Shown here: in pieces, positions 19,798 to 31,460 of the stretch
Layout: the number at the start of each line of letters is the position of its first letter
Position numbering within the stretch: the stretch's first letter is position 1
Source: Penaeus vannamei
Taxonomy: Eukaryota; Arthropoda; Malacostraca; Decapoda; Penaeidae
Assembly: GCF_042767895.1 (NCBI RefSeq)
Contig: NC_091555.1
Coordinates: 32,951,104-33,015,103, forward strand
DNA: 64,000 bases
Reading direction: 5' to 3'
The notes under the pieces: generated by a model
Databases searched by the model: none
What the model saw: only the letters and a program-made list of their open reading frames with translations
What the model was told of the DNA's origin: nothing
Made by a program: the position numbers and the translations under genes

Positions 19798-19798
<1 letters not shown>

Positions 19799-19949
19799 CG
19801 GATAAGGGAAAGAAGAGAGATGAAGGGGTGGGGGGAAGAAGCTGAAATCTCAAAATATATATCGGTTAAGGTCGACAATTTATGACTGTTTCAACTTCCA
19901 AAAGAGTTCAGAGAATCAACTCGCTCCCCTGTCAAAGTTGATCAAGTTT

Positions 19950-20100
19950 CAAGAAATTTACAGTGGGCGTTTCCCGAAGGAGCTGGGCGGAGCCGAGGCT
20001 GTGGGGGCGTTTCCCATTGGCTAGTTGAGATGAAACGACGCCTGCTATTGGCGGGTCCCTTTAAGACGGGATTCCTGATTGATTTGCTGAATTTCCTCAG
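19950..20100. promoter_or_regulatory. promoter-like cluster: duplicated GGGCGTTTCCC, GC box, CCAAT boxes
   Basis: GGGCGTTTCCC occurs exactly at 19965-19975 and 20005-20015, 40 bp apart. A GGGCGG GC box lies between (19985-19990). Reverse CCAAT boxes (ATTGG) follow at about 20016-20020 and 20047-20051, and TGATTGAT (Exd/Pbx-Hox consensus) at 20076-20083. GC-box plus CCAAT content is typical of promoters. No convincing coding start follows, so this is a low-confidence regulatory call. Confidence 0.3.
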
Positions 20101-21580
20101 AAGATTGGAGTAAGGAAAGGCCAAAAAATTTACCGTTTCGTTGTTCATGGTTTCGCTGTGCTTGTCTTTCTGGATGTTATCTGGATGCTACTCACTCTCG
20201 ATATATTTAGGAGAGTTGTTTTGAAATAGATGTATGAACGAAAAATATATATCTATATTATATAGCTATTTATTTGTGGGTCGAATTTTATGAGCTGCTG
20301 AATAGGCTTTGGCTCTGCTAAACCCCCGTCGTTATGAGGAGAAAATCGCCTTTGACGCCACCTATTGATTTTCATACGTCGACTGAAGCATATTAAGGTG
20401 AAAATTATGATAATGAAAGCCATCCCTTCCAAGGAGATGAGTACAGACACCACTTGAACAAAGGCCAAAGCGTCAATTTAAATTCACGAGTGGAAGCGTT
20501 GGATCCAAGAAACGGTTCATCCTATTGGACGATAAGAATAGTAACGGGAGTTTTGATTGGCTAGGGACTCCTCCTGAATCAGCAGATTCGAATTTAGCAA
20601 TGAAGATGTAAGAAGATTTGTGACTGGTGCTGCCCTCTCGAGAGATGTGGCTCTTGATTGGGCGGACTGTGGAAGTGGGTGTGGCATATTTGCATGTTCA
20701 AGTCGCATACGAAGGAGATTTAAAGTGACTTTTGACGTAGAAAGCGGAAGGTTGTGGTGCCGACCAGTCCCTCGCCTCCTCCATTGTTCACCTGGGATCA
20801 CTGAGGGATCATTAAACTTGATTTAATTTTATGAATGCGCCATTTGAATTCCTCCTGAAGCTGAAAAGTCTTAAAGTGATTGGAAGCCTTGGATATTTAC
20901 GAGGCCCAGTGTTATAGTTATTCTAAATATAGTACATTCAACTCCCATCACACGTCAAGCGCAGGCCAATAATAGAATGCGTTATTGATTCGACCTTTAC
21001 ATATCACGTCACTTTCTGTTCGAGACGTGATTCACGTGAAATGAAGTCAGGCGAAATCTTGACACTTAGAAAAAAAACTAAAAGGAGCATTGATTCTTCA
21101 CTTGAGATCAAAAGGCTGAAAAATTTATAATAAACAATCCGATTATCCTCGCATTGCCCTTCGCCCTCCGTCTTTCACTCTCTTTAATATTCTGAAGCGG
21201 AGACACTTGCAGATAAGTGCTAGAAAAATAACTTATCTTAATGACCACTACACGAGTGATGGATATCAACAATAACAATAACCTATTATGTATAACATCG
21301 TATAAATGCCAGAAATGTTCGACAGGGTTGTGTAGAATTCTTTCGACGAGGAAATATCAACTGAAACAGGTATAGTCTCTGCCGCCATGGCATCTGGCGC
21401 GGTTAAAGTAGCTGGCGGTGTATGGCAACCGTGGCACTATGGAAATGAGCGAGACACTTCATTCGCAAGAAAAAAATATGGGTATGTCCACATTTTCGAG
21501 AAAAGTCAGTATTTTCGATGTAGGAGTATGCATGGGTGTGGGGTGAGTGTATGGATGTGTACAGATGTATACATACTGTA
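20101..21580. other. single-copy non-coding DNA
   Basis: Further ATTGG motifs near 20524, 20553 and 20656, and a POU octamer at 20688-20695. GCCGCCATGG at 21381-21390 resembles a strong translation-start context, but the frame it opens (21387) runs into the TG microsatellite and has no domain. Confidence 0.6.
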
Positions 21581-21870
<290 letters not shown>

Positions 21871-22945
21871 TTGGAATATTATACATCTGTCGGATATGTT
21901 AATCGGAGCTTATCAGGCTTTATGAGTCTAGTAAACCGGGCCCACAGCTGCTGGGGAACGAGGCTAAAGGCTAAGAGGGATTGGATGAAGAAAAGGATAA
22001 ATTAAAAAAATAGAGAAGCAAAGGAAAACACGAAAGAAGAGCGAAAGGCGAGAAAGGCACAGATAAGGAAACGGCGGCCCTCAAGCAGTTCGGGCGCTGA
22101 GAGACAGACAAATAGACAGACATATAGATAGGTAACGATGCCCAGACACAGAGGCAGTGCGAGGGTACAAAGGCATACAGCGGAGGCATGCGACCATCAG
22201 CACACAGAGGAGAACTGCGCGAATTAAGAGCGTGCGACAGTTAATACCACGCCGGCCATTCGTTCATCACAGTCACCGACGCTCTGTCAATATAAACAAT
22301 GGCACGCTCGCAAACAATGCACAATAACAACAATAACAACGGCCTGTAAAACATTATCAGTAGCAGAATCTGCGATATAACCTGGGGGCTTCCTGCTCTC
22401 CCTATCTTCCGTTTATCCATTAGCCTCCTTCCCTTCTCCGTCGGATTTCTTCTTTCCATTTTATTACTTTTCCTCCACTCCCTCTCTATTTATCTTTATA
22501 TTTTCTCTCGTTTTCTGTGCTCCGCTATTGACTTTTTTCTCCATTTACCTCTTATTCTTACATGATTTATGCTTTAGTTCACACCAATATTTAGGTCCTA
22601 GCTACAACTAAAAAAAAAAAAAAAAAAGCTATATATCACATTTATTACCCCCATAGAGACATTCAACAATACCGTACTCTTGAAAACGAAATATATATTT
22701 CCTTCATCTTTTTCAAAATAAATACCGTAGTCCACCCTTGCAGACTTCGTTTTCTCCCGAATTTATCGCGTAACACATCAGTGTCCTCTCGCCAGTACCC
22801 TCACGCAGACATTTTCCGTGCTCGAGTATTTTGGTATAGTTCCCCTTAAGAATGTCGTTTTCTTTCCCGCCACCAGTGTAAACAGAACTCTATAGTCTTG
22901 ATTCGATATAATCTTCACGTGCTGCTTATGTTTAAATGTCTTTGG

Positions 22946-22948
<3 letters not shown>
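21871..22948. other. single-copy non-coding DNA
   Basis: An A18 run lies at 22610-22627. Nothing gene-like. Confidence 0.65.
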
Positions 22949-23000
<52 letters not shown>

Positions 23001-23078
23001 TGAGAGAGACAGAGACAGAGACAGAGACAGAGACAGAGACAGACAGACAGACAGACACAGAGACAGACAGACAGACAG
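22949..23078 (+). repeat. (TA)n then (GACAGA)n/(GACA)n compound
   Basis: About 49 bp TA, a short GTGAGAGA linker, then GACAGA hexamers passing into GACA tetramers. Confidence 0.96.
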
Positions 23079-23589
23079 AAGGATATGCATATTTTTCATA
23101 TTCTATTGTGTATAGACGAATAAGCTGAGACATAAATACATTGCATTTTCAGAAAAAAAAAATCTAACGGTATGAACCAGGACGATACAAACATGCAAAT
23201 AAAAAAACAGACTGAAAAAAGGGAAGAAGGGAGGAAAAAAGAACGATTCGTTTTATGGCATTCGACGAAAATCCCGACCCATAATTTCCTAATGAATAAA
23301 ACGAAAAATAATGAAATGTTTGCCCTGCACCTGTCGCCCCATAAAGACTAGCACATCCTGTAAACTATACTATTGTTTCTCTCGGTAGGGTGTTGGGGGC
23401 GGGGAGGGAGGGAGGGAGGGGGGGAGGCAATATGTGCCACCCACGATTAGGAAACAGTATATATTTGCGATAGATACAGATGGGTGGATAGACAGGGGAT
23501 AAATAGACGTATCTACATCTCTGTGTTACGTTATATATTATATATTATAAATGAAATATATGTAATGTGTACATGTATATGTATGTGTG

Positions 23590-23598
<9 letters not shown>
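23079..23598. other. single-copy spacer with G-rich patch
   Basis: A G/GGGA-rich patch at 23397-23428 is G4-prone. POU octamer (reverse) at 23193-23200. No gene recognised. Confidence 0.6.
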
Positions 23599-23601
<3 letters not shown>

Positions 23602-23675
<74 letters not shown>

Positions 23676-23722
23676 AATACAGGCATATGCATATATTATA
23701 TGTGTGTGTGTGTGTGTGTGTG
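23602..23722 (+). repeat. (TA)n(CA)n plus nearby (TG)n
   Basis: TA about 23602-23657, CA to 23675, a 24-bp unique gap, then TG 23700-23722. The CA and TG arms are complementary and flank the gap. Confidence 0.97.
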
Positions 23723-23916
23723 AAGATCGAGATCGCTTCGACATTTGAAAGATGCATTGGTTATAATTGTAAAGATGTTTGGACCATGAAGAATTGCCAA
23801 CTCCACTGGAACGTTTATTTACGTATTTTTATTTTGAAGGCATAACAGTATGGCAAAATTTAGTGTCTATAATAGGAAAAATATGATAATCATCAAGAAA
23901 GGATTGGTTTATTTGC

Positions 23917-24001
23917 ATGTTACCAATTCACTGCGGGGGGAGTAAGCTGGACTATATCGTCACCGGCCTCTGTGAGACGGCGTCCTTCCTCCCGGACGCA
24001 G
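23917..24001 (+). other. candidate short coding exon ending at a consensus splice donor
   Basis: ATG at 23917 opens a frame of 28 codons ending in GCAG followed by GTATGT at 24002, a good match to the metazoan 5' splice consensus. The frame reads CGGSKLDYIVTGLC and continues with acidic and hydrophobic residues ending PDA, which looks peptide-like. The local GC content rises over exactly this stretch. There is no in-frame stop upstream until 23887-23889. I recognise no protein family; a chance donor is a real alternative. Confidence 0.22.
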
Positions 24002-24768
24002 GTATGTTAAGTGCTGGTATTAAAAATCGTGTTTTACCCGGATATTGAAGGCTGTAATGCTTGAAAAGTGAATTAATATAAATTGTGAATCCGTATGTTT
24101 TGAATTGCGATAAGCCAGAGGGTGTCGTTATTTCGTCTTAAACACAGAGAGAAGTAAGAGTGAGGTGACGCCATGTAACGCTAGCCATTTTTAGAAAACT
24201 TGATTTTTTTCTTTCTTTTAGGGGGGGAGACGTAGATACAGGGACGAAATTAGCCGAAAGAAATAGTTCCGACTGTACCAGGGAATAGATTGGGAAAGGA
24301 ACTACATATCAAAGTAAAGTATAAGAAGGGAAATTCGAGAAAGAAGGGAAGGATCGATGACTTAATGTTCAGGTTAATAACGGAAAGATACCGGGGGAAG
24401 GGGGGGGGGCTGTCTCGACCCGTCTCATGTTTGTTTTTATCATGTTTATTATTATGATTATTGATTTATAATTAGTATGCCAATGAGGGTGCGAAGTAGA
24501 GTTAACCGTCGACTTCAGTTAGGTTAGGTTAGGAGAGAATGTGCCTTGTTTTTCTTTTAGTGATTATTTAGGAAACCATTGTGATTTGCCACCTGTTATG
24601 TATTACTCGTATATAGAATAAAATTCAAACCCTCGGGTTGTGTCTGCAATATTGGAACAATATTTTCGTTTTTTTATTAAAATTTATCTTGAAAATTTGA
24701 CAGTGGCAATTTGGGAGAAAAAAATCTGAAAATTCTCGATACGACACTATCATCGGCTTGATCTGAAT

Positions 24769-24771
<3 letters not shown>
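24002..24771. other. single-copy non-coding DNA
   Basis: G-runs near 24222 and 24398-24407, and three TTAGG units at 24519-24533. No gene recognised. Confidence 0.65.
24519..24533 (+). repeat. (TTAGG)3, arthropod telomere-type motif
   Basis: Three exact copies of the ancestral arthropod telomere pentamer. Too short to be a telomere or a clear interstitial telomeric site. Confidence 0.5.

Positions 24772-24863
<92 letters not shown>
24772..24863 (+). repeat. (CA)n microsatellite
   Basis: About 92 bp of pure AC. Confidence 0.98.
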
Positions 24864-24865
<2 letters not shown>

Positions 24866-25136
24866 CAACAGTCACATTTATATCTTTCACAAAAGACAGG
24901 AGAGGAAGAGGGAGAGAGCGAGGGAAACGGGAGACAACGAGGCATGGGAGAGGCAGACAAAGAGAGGAAAGCAGTTGAGTGACGAAAGAATGAATAAGCG
25001 TGCATCAGAGTGACTGAATAAGTATATGATAATCACCATGTTTGTTTATTCCCTGTGTGCACGTGTGCGCCAGCGAACGTTCTCGCATTTTCGGGTCAAG
25101 CAACTCCGAAATGCAGCGCTATTATTCACATTGGGC

Positions 25137-25182
25137 CCCGGGGTTGCTGACACCCCGGGAGTCTAATCTCGGCCAAAGACTC
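25137..25182. repeat. two consecutive inverted repeats
   Basis: CCCGGGGT (25137-25144) pairs with ACCCCGGG (25152-25159) around a 7-nt loop. GAGTCT (25159-25164) then pairs with AGACTC (25177-25182). Confidence 0.8.
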
Positions 25183-25522
25183 TGATCGACGTTCGACTCT
25201 CAGGGGGCGGATGTGAAAAAGTCCATAAAAAGCGTAGTTATAACGTAGCTCCGGAAACAAGCTTCTTCTGAGGCTGCTCCCCTTCGGTAACGAGGGGTTC
25301 CAACACCCAGCACCTAATCACCTAATCAGTAATCAACTCGGGCACTAGCCAATCACCGGGCTTGGAACTACTCATAACCACCCTCTGGTTAGAAGGAACA
25401 TTATCCTACACCGACATCTCTTATTCCACATGACTGATGTATAATAACCGCGCGCGTCATTCAGGGCAGCGACCATCTGTGACCGCTGGTAACGCGTTAT
25501 GTGTAAGTAGGTGCACGCAGGA

Positions 25523-25545
25523 GGGGGACGGGGAGGGGAGGGGGG
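25523..25545 (+). other. putative G-quadruplex
   Basis: G-runs of 5, 4, 4 and 6 (25523-25527, 25530-25533, 25535-25538, 25540-25545) with 1-2 nt loops. Confidence 0.55.
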
Positions 25546-26130
25546 TAGGTGGGTGTGCCGCGGCTGTCTGGGAGTGGGAAGTGCGCTGTTGTGGAGGCAA
25601 GGACGAGGGGGAGGGCGGAGGGGGCTACTCATCCACCCGTTAGAACACTACTTTCTGCAACAAGATTGAGCAACGAACCTGCATCACGGAGCGAGTAAAG
25701 ACAAGCGACTTCGAGTCGAGTGCGACGACGACGCGTTCTCACCATAAGCATTGACGTCGCCAGTGCCAGCATCTCTCGTTGCAAGTGTGTCAAGGAGAGA
25801 AATAACGGATTGATTCCCACTACTGCAGTGGAGTGAATGAAGGACCGCCATTGTGTTCCGCTATCAAAGACGGCAAAAGCAGCGGCGTAGCGATTTCCCG
25901 CCGCCATACACAACCAAAGGCAATTCCCGCTACCTGTCGTGTTATCGCGCGGGGCTGCGATGTTTTTTTCCCCTTCGCCGTTCGTGTCTCCAGCGAGCCG
26001 ATCAAGCCATTACCGCTAATTAGATGGTTGAGACAGGGAAAAGTTTTTGAGAGGGACGGGGTGGCCCAAATTGTCAAGGGAAGCCTATTAAGGGGCCATG
26101 GGCCTGTTTGACGGGTCACGGTAGCCGAGA

Positions 26131-28240
26131 GTATGTGGTCTTAATTAGCAGCTGTTTGAGTCGTTTGTGTAAATAAGATGTTAGTGTTTGAGATCACGTG
26201 TTCCTAATCCTTTATAATGGATGCGTTCTTTTCAATGTATCTAAATTTGTCGCTGACACAATGGTTGCTGTTTTAGTGGTTGTGTAATTGTCAGTGTTAT
26301 TGTAACAATCAAAGCAGTCATTATCATTATTTTATACAAATGCATAATCATAATTTTACTCACATTCGTTGTTTTATATACATTAATCACCCCCATTCGA
26401 TTCATAATCATCAAACAATCCGTATTCATCATCATTATCATATTCAGCATTGTCAATAACTGTTATTATTTTCATGGTGTATCTGAAGTACCATTAACAT
26501 AATCATTACAGCGTCTCGCCTCACTGTCTGAGTAAATGAAACTCAGTCCTATATTTAAGTGCATCATTACTCACAAGCTGTCGTTGACAAGCAATACGTC
26601 GTTTAGGTCGTATTTGCGTAGCACATTACGCACCTCGTCGACCCTAGCATGACGTGTCGTCCACCGCCGCGCCATCAATTCCCGCGTCCTAAACCATCAA
26701 TCCATCCCAACTGTCGCCAAAATTGATCAGTAATTACGGTATAGCACAGCCGATAGAGGAAAAATGGGAGGCAACACCCTCCTACCTGTGCGGGGAGTTG
26801 ACGAAAACAAATTGCCTAGGCTTCCTGGATCCGCGGCTTCTCTCACAGGGCATCATCAGGTTTTTAGTATAATACATAAAGATATCCGGGGGTGGCGGAA
26901 TTGATGGGCCTACCTGCCCCCCCTCCACCCCCTCCTCCAGCGGCAAGGACTTGAGACCAAATAATAGGGTATAATTGCGCGGTCTGGAAAGAAACCCTTC
27001 ATTGGGCTGTTTCCGTTATTTTGTCAAAAAAATGAATGAAACTTTGAATGTACGCAGTGCGGGGTTTAGAAAGTGTAGCGGAGATATATTAATGTGTCAA
27101 GGGTGCTCCGCCATGATTACAGGTCGTGGAACGGCGATTGTTATTTCTAAAATTACGTGTTCACTTTTCTTCTCTCTTCTTTTTTTGCGTTTTGTTTTTA
27201 CTTTCTGCTTTCGGTCGGGCCTGTCAGATGAAATCAGCTTGATGTCAGTCATATATTTTTACGATGTACATCTAAAGGTTTCATATACGAATGTGATGCT
27301 ATATTAATCTGTTATTCCGTTATCCAATTTTTAGCATATGCATGTGGATATTTTTTCAGGCATGCATAATATTCCCTACGCTTTTCCCGCGATATCTGTA
27401 TCACGCCGTAACGACGTCTCAAACACCCCATCGTGACACTGCTCAGCGCCCTGGAAATTGCCCCATAAAAACGTCCGTGCTGACAAGGCTTTCCAATAAC
27501 CTACAGTCTTTAACAGCTCCAACTATCCGGCACCACCGCCTGCGACGAATTGCAGGTACCTCATCCATACTGCCATCCATCCAGGCTTTCCTCATCCGCT
27601 CTTTTCGCTGTTCGTTCATCCGTATCTCTCGCTCATCCGGAGCAGCGCTGACCGAGAGGCGCCGCCCTCCTTCCCGGGTCTCTGCGGAGCGTCGGCCGGG
27701 TCGGTCAACGGGTAATCTACGCGCCACGATTGTTCACATAAATCTGGTATTTTCTTCCTTCCGGTAATTGGCAATTCATCACCCTATTTTCTTCCTCTCT
27801 CTAATTGCCAATTACTCTCACGGATAGTTTTCTGGCGGGGGACGTCACACATTTATTTATTGGCTTAATTACACATCGCGTCTCCCTACAGTGTCGATTC
27901 GGGCGGCGAACGCGGATAATCTTGTCGCTGTTTCGCGGGGCTGGGAGAGTAAACAGCGTTCTTGGAGGCGTGTGCCTGCTCTCTGTTTACTCGATCTCGC
28001 TGCTCCTGCGTGACATTTGCTGAAAAATCTCTTGGCAAATCAGGGCTAATCAGTTGCTTGTTTTTTAGTCGAGATATTTTCGCACTAATTAGAATTATCT
28101 CGATCGTCAGGAATTACTTCATTTGTTAGTTTTCAGACTGTTCACAAACTTTTGAGAGAAAAAAAAAACTTATCTGAAAATCTTTGGGGAGAAATGCAGT
28201 TCTCTCCCAGTCTGAGGTTGTAATACCATACGCTCTTCAA
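26131..28240. other. single-copy non-coding DNA
   Basis: ATT/ATC-rich patch at about 26290-26470. Frames at 26975-27307 and 27342-27767 (+, 141 codons) and an opposing 94-codon frame match nothing known. No arrays. Confidence 0.6.
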
Positions 28241-28313
28241 CTTGCCTCTCTTTTTTTATTGCAGGTGAGTGGCAAAAAAGGAACCAGAAGCAGAGCACGC
28301 GAAGGTGTGAGCG
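28241..28313 (+). other. candidate recursive splice site with possible 49-nt RS exon
   Basis: The pyrimidine tract 28241-28259 leads to ATTGCAG, and GTGAGT follows immediately at 28265-28270. The joined acceptor/donor (YAG|GTRAGT) is the established consensus of zero-length recursive splice (ratchet) sites in long introns. A second donor, GTGAGT, starts at 28314, so 28265-28313 could alternatively be a 49-nt exon. Splicing is not shown by sequence alone. Confidence 0.3.
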
Positions 28314-28433
28314 GTGAGTGCACAAAAACTGTGTTGCCCTTGAGGCTGTGTGACCACGTGTATCGTTTGGATGGACTGGTCCTTCCTGCAAGTATGGTGC
28401 GGTAGGTGTGTGCTTACGCGGGAATCTCTCTCT

Positions 28434-28895
28434 CTCTCTCTCTCTCTCTTCTCCTTCTCTCTCCCTCTCCTCCTTCTCTCTCCCTCTTCTCCTTCTCTCT
28501 CCCTCTCCTCCTTCTCTCTCCCTCTCCTCCTTCTCTCTCCCTCTCCCTCTCCCTCTCCTCCTTCTCTCTCCTCCTTCCCTCTCCCTCTCCCTCTCCTCCT
28601 TCCCTCCCTCTCCCTCTCCTCCTTCCCTCCCTCTCCCTCTCCTCCCCCCTCCTTCCCTCTCCCTCTCCTCCTTCCCTCTCCCTCTCCCTCTCCCTCTCCT
28701 CCTTCCCTCTCCCTCTCCTCCTTCCTCTCCCTCTCCTCCTCCTCTCTCCCTCTCTTTCTCCTTCCCCTCCCATTTCCCCATCCTCCCTCTCCCTTCATAT
28801 CTCCCTCCTCTCTGCCTTTCATTTTCCCCCTTCCCCCTCTCCCTCCCCTTACATCTCCCCATCCCTCCACCTCTCCTCCCTGTTCATCTTCCTCC
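28434..28895 (+). repeat. ~460-bp polypyrimidine minisatellite
   Basis: A short CT run, then irregular repetition of CTCTCCCTCTCCTCCTT-type units. Purines are almost absent from this strand. The Arg/Glu/Gly and Ser/Leu/Pro frames on the two strands are artefacts. Confidence 0.95.
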
Positions 28896-29967
28896 TTCTG
28901 ATCCCAGTCGTTCCCGTGCCTGTGTCTCTCGCGTCGCCTCCCCTTTCACACCGAGAGATCACAGGGCGTCGGAGGAACACGCAGCCCTTCTACGTCAACA
29001 ACAAAAGTGGCCGGAAGGCGAAAGAAGTGAACCCTCCCTTAGGGCCATCAGCGCAAACGCCAAACGACCACATTATAAACCTTATTATGCTCGAACCACC
29101 TTATTTCTGCTCGTCGCAGGCAAAAGAGGTGGATATCTGTGGATACCCTTTACCCAGTGCTCTTTTATCTGTCATTCATGCGACTTCACTAAGAGCTTCG
29201 GCTTATCCGCGAGCAGCTGAGCTTGTCACTCCGCTGCCTGGCGCCCTACAGCCGCTATTCCCCCGCTTCACGGTGCCGGCCTAGAATATCTTATTACTCG
29301 GTCGTACTATCTTGGTATTGCACCGCCGTGTGATTAGCGGGCACGCCACGAAACTCGTCTTCCTAAGCCGTCTCAGAGAATGGCCATTTTAAAAGCCATT
29401 TGAGAATAAAGGAACGTTTCATAGTTTTCGAGTGCTGTTTCTATGGTTTGATATTTCATTTTTTGTTCCCCGATGATCTGTTGGTTATTAGAATGCAGAG
29501 TTTCTAAGCTATTGTTGAAAATAGAGAACGCAGTTAGATCGACTTCTTTACTCGCACTTGTTTTGTTGTATTTCCATCTTTTTTTTTACTTTATTTATTT
29601 TCGTTGCTTTGTTTCTCGTCTTTTTCTTTTCTTTCACACATCTGGTTTCCAAGGCTACGTCGCAGAGCCTGTCGAGAAAATGTGCAATTCCATGATTTAC
29701 TTGACTGTGCAACATATCATAGTGACATAAATAAATGAATAAAAATCTTATCTGCAGTGACAATAGGGTCCATCATCTTTCCTCACACTTGGCAGGCATC
29801 ACAGGCGAAGACCAGTGTAAAAAGTAATAATGTCCCAGCCACAAAAGCAAAAAAGTTACCGCATTATGCACAGCAAGACACCCTACCTCCTTCTCCCCCG
29901 TCTTCCTCTTTCTCCCTTTCCAACCCGAACACCCACCATCCCTCAAAATAAACAAACAAACCGAACT
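28896..29967. other. single-copy non-coding DNA
   Basis: GC-richer at 28910-29290, then AT-rich. No domain in any frame. Confidence 0.6.
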
Positions 29968-29990
29968 AAAAAAAAAAAAAAAAAAAAAAA
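29968..29990 (+). repeat. poly(A) run of 23
   Basis: Preceded by AAAC-rich sequence. It could be a retroposon tail, but I saw no element body or target-site duplication. Confidence 0.85.
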
Positions 29991-31014
29991 GATAGTGCAT
30001 ATATTTTTGTTCCTCTTTTTTCCCTCCCTATCCTTCCGAGGAACAGGGAGATAGAGAGAGACTTGCGCCATCCACGCGGAATATGTCGGTGCCGATGTTG
30101 AAGCAGCGCCGAAATACCAAGGTGTCGTCCGGGTTCGAGAGGATGCCGACGTTTCAATTATCACACCTGCTACACGCCGCTCGCCGTCGAAACCTGACGC
30201 AGAGGAACTTTTTATTCTCGGATCTCCTGTTTTCTTTTTTCTCGTTCTCTTTCTTTTTTTTTCCTTTTTTTGTTTGTTTTCCTTTTTTTGGGTCTGTTTT
30301 CTTTTCTTTTTTGTTGTTTATTTGTCTTGATTTGTCTGTAAATGAAGTTTTAAAGTATCGTTTTTGGTGCGATACGTTATTTTACGTTTATCCTTGGTCA
30401 TTTATTTCGTTTACTGATATTTTTTGCTAGATTTAATGAGATAATACGTCTACCGAAAATGGGTGGTACATTTAACACACTCCAAAGTATATATGAATAA
30501 AGAAATAAAATATATGTACATATGTATGTATATATATCATTCGCTTTTATCTTGTTTACATTTATATTCATTCATTCATTTCCTTATTTGTTTATCGATC
30601 AGTTTATTTATTACGCCAATTCTAAAACGGCCATGCATATCAATTCGACCGCTAAGAAGTGATCGATCTCAAACTTCAGAAGTTATCAAACGATCTGTGT
30701 TCGCTATATCAACCACAGCGTCCAAAGGCAAGTGTTCGGTAGACAGCGAACACCTGCAACTTTTTTTCCCGGGCGAAAGTTATTGCTTTTGGGATAATAA
30801 AACAAAGTTCGACCGACATTGCATTATTGAAATTGTTCTTTTTTCCATCGGGAAGGCTATAATTTGTGTGGATTATAAGATAAGAATTAGATTGTGGATA
30901 TTACATCAATTTTTTTTTATATTTCATGTGATGTATATTCGTGAAATAGTAGAATTTAGCGTTTGCTTAATGTTTTTTCGAACTGAAACAATCGTCCTTT
31001 GGCAACAAGCTCAC
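29991..31014. other. AT-rich single-copy DNA with a 186-codon frame
   Basis: Frame 30463-31023 (+) is long for AT-rich DNA and free of simple repeats, with hydrophobic stretches near both ends. I recognise no domain, and no promoter or splice signal frames it. Chance is the likelier explanation. Confidence 0.5.
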
Positions 31015-31090
31015 CTGTCGTGATGTTGGCCAATCCACGCGCACCGTCACACGCCTTCTTTCCCACGTGTCCAGGGCCGAGGGTCGTCAT
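31015..31090 (-). other. candidate first coding exon, minus strand
   Basis: Reading the minus strand, ATG at 31090-31088 (A at -3) opens 25 codons beginning MTTLGPGHVGKKACDG and ending at CAG|GTGAGC, a good 5' splice donor (exon end 31015). The stretch is GC-rich inside AT-rich DNA. Upstream on the same strand lie a TATATA-like run (31142-31148) and a POU octamer ATGCAAAT (31162-31155), a promoter-like order. No family recognised; 25 codons can be open by chance. Confidence 0.22.
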
Positions 31091-31199
31091 GATAATATAC
31101 CTCCGTCAAATAGTCTACTATCGTTAACAGTGCGTCACAACAATATATGCCTTCATTTGCATATCGAGGACGCAGTATACCTCATATCTCTTGGCGATG

Positions 31200-31460
31200 A
31201 GGCTGAGGCGGAGGGAGGGGGGAGGGGGATGGGAGACAGGAGGCGAGACCCTGAGATTACTTGAGGCTGGGGGCGGGAGGGAGGGGATAGGAGGGTGGAA
31301 GGAAGGAAAGAGAGGAAGAGGATGGGAGAGTGAAAGGGAGGAGGAGAGAGGGTGGGAGATGGAAGGGAGGGAAAGGGAAGATTAGGAAGAAGGAAGGGTC
31401 AAGGAGGCCGGGAGGACGGTAGGGGAAGGGAGGGAGGAAGGAGGGGAGGAGATGCGCAGG
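31200..31460 (+). repeat. purine-rich GGGA/GGAA tract
   Basis: Imperfect GGAG, GGGA and GGAA repeats, G4- and triplex-prone. Frames over it are low-complexity. Confidence 0.85.

Larger units (their letters stand above)
24864..26130. other. single-copy block, GC-richer, with stable hairpins
   Basis: Contains two adjacent perfect stem-loops at 25137-25182 and a G-quadruplex motif at 25523-25545. Frames open on opposite strands at 25820-26119 cancel each other as evidence of coding. No domain recognised. Confidence 0.6.

Noticed and set aside
28170..28870. 230- and 204-codon Gly/Arg/Glu-rich minus-strand frames
   Set aside because: Low-complexity translation of the polypyrimidine minisatellite.
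29968..29990. A23 run as a retroposon tail
   Set aside because: No element body, Pol III boxes or flanking target-site duplication seen.
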